Below, one piece after another: positions 61,488 through 64,000 of a stretch of DNA of 64,000 nt; position 1 is the stretch's first letter; every line of letters starts with the position of its first letter. The DNA lies in assembly GCF_000508085.1 (NCBI RefSeq), contig NZ_KI669560.1, forward strand, positions 2,483,815 to 2,547,814, written 5' to 3'. The notes beneath the pieces were generated by a model. The model saw nothing but the letters and a program-made list of their open reading frames with translations. It had not been told where the DNA came from and did not search any database. The stretch comes from Sediminibacterium sp. C3. GTDB taxonomy: Bacteria > Bacteroidota > Bacteroidia > Chitinophagales > Chitinophagaceae. The position numbers and the translations under genes are program-made.

Positions 61488-63560
61488 TCATTGAAAACGG
61501 ATTCTGAATCCTGCATAAAAATTACGCCCTGCTGCCGTATTGTAATAACGGTTTCCCAATGCATTGATATCGTTACCCAGACTGTAGACCTGATTCAGCA
61601 AATTATCAATTCCGGTAAAAAGCTGAACATCTTTATTCCATTTATGAAATTGCTGACTAAGTTTTACCTGTACCAGCTGATAAGGATCTGCATACACGGT
61701 TGCTGCATCATTCAAAGAAATTTTTCCAGTGAAATTGGCATTACAGAAAATAGACAACCCCGATTTTGTTTTAATATCAAAACCTGTTACCCATACAGTT
61801 GCTGGCACTCCGGTCAAGGGATTATTATTTAACTGCAACAGGCCTTGCTGAAAATTCGTGAAACGATATGGCTGATAACTAAATGCACTTTGGTATTCCA
61901 TATCAAAAGGTTTTCCTTTTCCCATTTGCATCACTTTATAGCGAATGCTTAATTCTGCACCATTTTGCCTGGTCCCCCCTGCGTTCACAAAATATTCATT
62001 CCCACCTGCATCTGTTCTACGGACAATGGCATTTTGAAGAGAAAAATGATAAAAAGATGCATCAAAAACAAATTGCCCATCCCCTAAAAATCCTTTTATC
62101 CCTCCCTCAAAATTCCATCCCTGCTCGGCATTCAGCAGAGGATAAAATTGCCCATCTGAGGGTCTTATTTCTGCAAGCGTAGGGGCTGAAAATCCCCTTG
62201 AAGCCACTCCATAAAAATTTATTGTGGAAGTTACAGCGTAATTAAATGAAACCCTTGGACTTATTGGCGAAGCTATCTTTCTGTAATTGAAAGGCGCTGA
62301 TACCCTTTGCATAGACTTATACATATAGTCCTGCTGATTAACACTCAGTCCTGCCTGTAGCAAAAACCTCTGGAATGGCTTCCATTTAACCTGTGTAAAA
62401 ATAAAATGCTGTTGACTATAAATGATATCATCTGCTAAAAGATTGGCTGGCAGTCCTTTATTGTTTACAAAATTTTTTATGCCAGCTTCATTGGCCATAT
62501 ACTCTACACCTGTAGTCCATTGAAACTGATTGGTATTGCCGGAGGGCGACAAAACCCATTGTATTCCTGTTATTAAATTTTTCTCTCTCCGTTTCTCATA
62601 ATTGGTAATGAAAGGATTTTCAAATCGGGTATCTGAAAAGCCGAGAAATGCATGAATTGAATTCATTCTATTGATCTGGTATATATCCTGTAATCCAAGC
62701 CAAATAGTAGCATTACGAATAGATGCTTTCTGCTCTATAGCTCCGGGTAAAACAGGGGTAGCCTGTCTTGATAATCGGGGATTCATAGCTACCTGTGCAA
62801 GTGTAATCCCTCCTGGAGTCTGATAAAACAAATCAGTAAAAAGTAATCCTGATTTAATCTGATGTTTATTTATCAGAACCGAATTCTGCCAGAAGATCCC
62901 TGATCGGTTCATCGCAGAATGGTCTCTGTATCCATCTTGTGCCAGACGATGCAAATGGAGGGTTGAACTCCAGCTCCGGGAATTGTACTGCTGTGTTACT
63001 TGTTGCTGATTGTATCCATAAGATCCTGCACTAAAATCTATACGAATCTTTTGTTGAGGCTTCTCTGTAAAATTTGCGTTTTGTTTCATTAACAATACCC
63101 CGCCTGTACCCGCACCATACATACTGGATGCAGGCCCTTTGGCCACTTCTATCTGGTCAAGCTGAGTAAGATCAATTAAATTCAGATAAGTATTCCCTGT
63201 AGCATCAGTAAAGGGTATCTGGTTCCAGTAGACTTTAATATTTCTTACTCCAAACGGTGATCTTAATAAGCTGCCCCTTACCGATAATCGATAACTACCC
63301 GGTGAACGTTCTTCCATTCTGATTCCTGGAATTCTGTTTAATGCGGGTAAAGCAGAGGCGGCAGAAAAGGATTGAAAATCCTTTTGTCCAACAATGGCAA
63401 CTGCGGCAGGTGCTTCTTTCCACTTGACTCTGCTATTAAATACAGTTACCATCACGTCCTGCAGTGGTTTTTCAGCCGATATTGCTGAATCCTGTGCCAT
63501 TAACCGCTTACAAAACAAGAGGAACAAACCTACAAACAAAGCTTTTTTCAAAATCATCAT
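61488..63560 (-). CDS. TonB-dependent outer membrane receptor
   Basis: A receptor of about 690 residues. Signal peptide ILKKALFVGLFLLFCKRLMAQ-like (split: LFVGLFLLFCKRLMAQ), then a TonB-box-like DVMVTVFNSR. The plug domain has AVAIVGQKDF, ALNRIPGIRMEER, RLSVRGSLLRSPFGVRN, VAKGPASSMYGAGTGGVLL. The barrel ends FYAGFRIRFQ with a terminal aromatic. No SusD partner is adjacent, so it more likely takes a metal chelate, vitamin or similar than a glycan. The start is one of two adjacent ATGs, 63560 or 63557; the frame's first ATG (63575) gives a less typical signal sequence. Confidence 0.9.
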   Translation of the reverse strand: MMILKKALFVGLFLLFCKRLMAQDSAISAEKPLQDVMVTVFNSRVKWKEAPAAVAIVGQKDFQSFSAASALPALNRIPGIRMEERSPGSYRLSVRGSLLRSPFGVRNIKVYWNQIPFTDATGNTYLNLIDLTQLDQIEVAKGPASSMYGAGTGGVLLMKQNANFTEKPQQKIRIDFSAGSYGYNQQQVTQQYNSRSWSSTLHLHRLAQDGYRDHSAMNRSGIFWQNSVLINKHQIKSGLLFTDLFYQTPGGITLAQVAMNPRLSRQATPVLPGAIEQKASIRNATIWLGLQDIYQINRMNSIHAFLGFSDTRFENPFITNYEKRREKNLITGIQWVLSPSGNTNQFQWTTGVEYMANEAGIKNFVNNKGLPANLLADDIIYSQQHFIFTQVKWKPFQRFLLQAGLSVNQQDYMYKSMQRVSAPFNYRKIASPISPRVSFNYAVTSTINFYGVASRGFSAPTLAEIRPSDGQFYPLLNAEQGWNFEGGIKGFLGDGQFVFDASFYHFSLQNAIVRRTDAGGNEYFVNAGGTRQNGAELSIRYKVMQMGKGKPFDMEYQSAFSYQPYRFTNFQQGLLQLNNNPLTGVPATVWVTGFDIKTKSGLSIFCNANFTGKISLNDAATVYADPYQLVQVKLSQQFHKWNKDVQLFTGIDNLLNQVYSLGNDINALGNRYYNTAAGRNFYAGFRIRFQ

Positions 63561-63580
63561 GAGGATAGCTATCAAATAAC

Positions 63581-63604
63581 AAAGCCCGAAATGAATCGGG
63601 CTTT
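63581..63604. terminator. Hairpin terminator after the pyruvate dehydrogenase beta gene
   Basis: A 9-bp stem AAAGCCCGA / TCGGGCTTT with a short loop, between the E1-beta gene and the TonB-dependent receptor gene on the minus strand. The T tail is weak (GTTATTTG), so efficiency is uncertain. Confidence 0.6.
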
Positions 63605-63622
63605 ATCAGTTCATGTGATATT

Positions 63623-64000
63623 TTATTTCTTCATGTACATTACTTCTTTTACCAGCTTAACCGTTCTGGTTACATCCGGCACTGCCAATGCAGTCAGATT
63701 AGGCGCATAGTGCATAGGTGCATCTGCGCTGGTAATTCTTCTGATGGGTGCATCCAGGTAATCAAACCCTTCTTTCTGAATACGGTAACTGATTTCTGAA
63801 GAAACGGATGCAAATGGCCATTGTTCTTCCACAATAACCAATCGATTGGTTTTCTTGACACTTTCTAAAATGGTCATCCAATCCAGCGGTCTGATGGTTC
63901 TTAAATCAATCACTTCTGCACTTACGCCTTCCTTAGCTAGTTCTTCAGCAGCACCCAATGCCACTTTCATCATTTTATTAAAGGATACAATTGTAACATC
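63623..64000 (-). CDS. pdhB: Pyruvate dehydrogenase E1 component beta subunit (5' end cut by window edge)
   Basis: The visible 125 codons are the C-terminal transketolase domain of an alpha-keto acid dehydrogenase E1-beta: DVTIVSFNKMMKVALGAAEEL, SAEVIDLRTIRPLDWMTILE, RLVIVEEQWPFASVSSEI, then YLDAPIRRITSADAPMHYAP (each cited in parts). The last contains the APxP-like substrate channel region. The pyruvate complex is the best guess given the sequence; a branched-chain or 2-oxoglutarate complex subunit is possible. Most of the gene lies beyond 64000. LipB at 41.1 kb would help lipoylate the matching E2. Confidence 0.88.
   Translation of the reverse strand, partial: DVTIVSFNKMMKVALGAAEELAKEGVSAEVIDLRTIRPLDWMTILESVKKTNRLVIVEEQWPFASVSSEISYRIQKEGFDYLDAPIRRITSADAPMHYAPNLTALAVPDVTRTVKLVKEVMYMKK

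Overview
The window looks like a contig from an AT-rich Bacteroidota chromosome, most likely Chitinophagaceae (inference). Supporting signs are a PorW/SprE-like protein of the type IX secretion/gliding system, a C-terminal DAHP synthase-chorismate mutase fusion, BshC (bacillithiol), very large signal peptidase I, TonB-dependent receptor, TAnnTTTG -7 promoter elements and an absence of obvious Shine-Dalgarno sequences. No rRNA, tRNA, insertion sequence, prophage or CRISPR array was found. Both edges cut genes: miaA on the left and a pyruvate dehydrogenase E1-beta type gene on the right.

Layout. 0-3.6 kb: minus-strand run GT9 glycosyltransferase, CCA-adding enzyme, pRiA4b-like protein, miaA. 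3.6-5.35 kb: dapD and a DMT-family exporter. 5.35-16.85 kb: a dense signalling island with three PAS...REC proteins that lack a kinase ATPase domain, two response regulators, an NtrC-type regulator and a hybrid histidine kinase with Hpt. 13.8-19.25 kb: glycosyltransferases mixed with broken genes (two headless glycosyltransferase fragments and a frameshifted LuxE-like acyl-protein synthetase). 19.3-24.5 kb: lipoprotein, UbiA-like membrane protein, M42 peptidase, glutamine amidotransferase, ATP-grasp-like protein, miaE. 24.5-26.9 kb: OmpA/TSP3 porin-like protein, RlpA-like protein, DUF952 protein.

26.6-36.2 kb is the aromatic amino acid operon, on the minus strand: pheA, aminotransferase, tyrA, a DEAD-box helicase, DAHP synthase-chorismate mutase, aroB, aroA, aroC, DUF952. 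Upstream of pheA is an unannotated 28-residue leader peptide with ten consecutive aromatic codons (Trp, Phe and Tyr), followed by mutually exclusive antiterminator and terminator hairpins. This is a textbook-shaped attenuator that could read Phe, Tyr and Trp supply together, and is the best discovery in the window.

36.3-42.9 kb: a small repeat lipoprotein, an ECF sigma factor followed by an anti-sigma-like/HtrA-like protease fusion, a nucleotidyltransferase, a PLP enzyme, lipB and rluD. 43-48.6 kb: subtilase, DinB, YceI, sucC, SprT-like metalloprotease and two small membrane proteins. 48.7-54 kb: PorW/SprE-like gene (split by one base) and PBP1A. 54-64 kb: bshC, amino acid oxidase, sterol-desaturase-like protein, cdd, lepB, an NtrC-like AAA+ regulator without HTH, a TonB-dependent receptor and pdhB.

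A cross-cutting observation: at five places a reading frame would be restored by one added base in a short A or T run. These may be homopolymer sequencing errors, real gene decay, or slippage sites. The sequence alone cannot decide.
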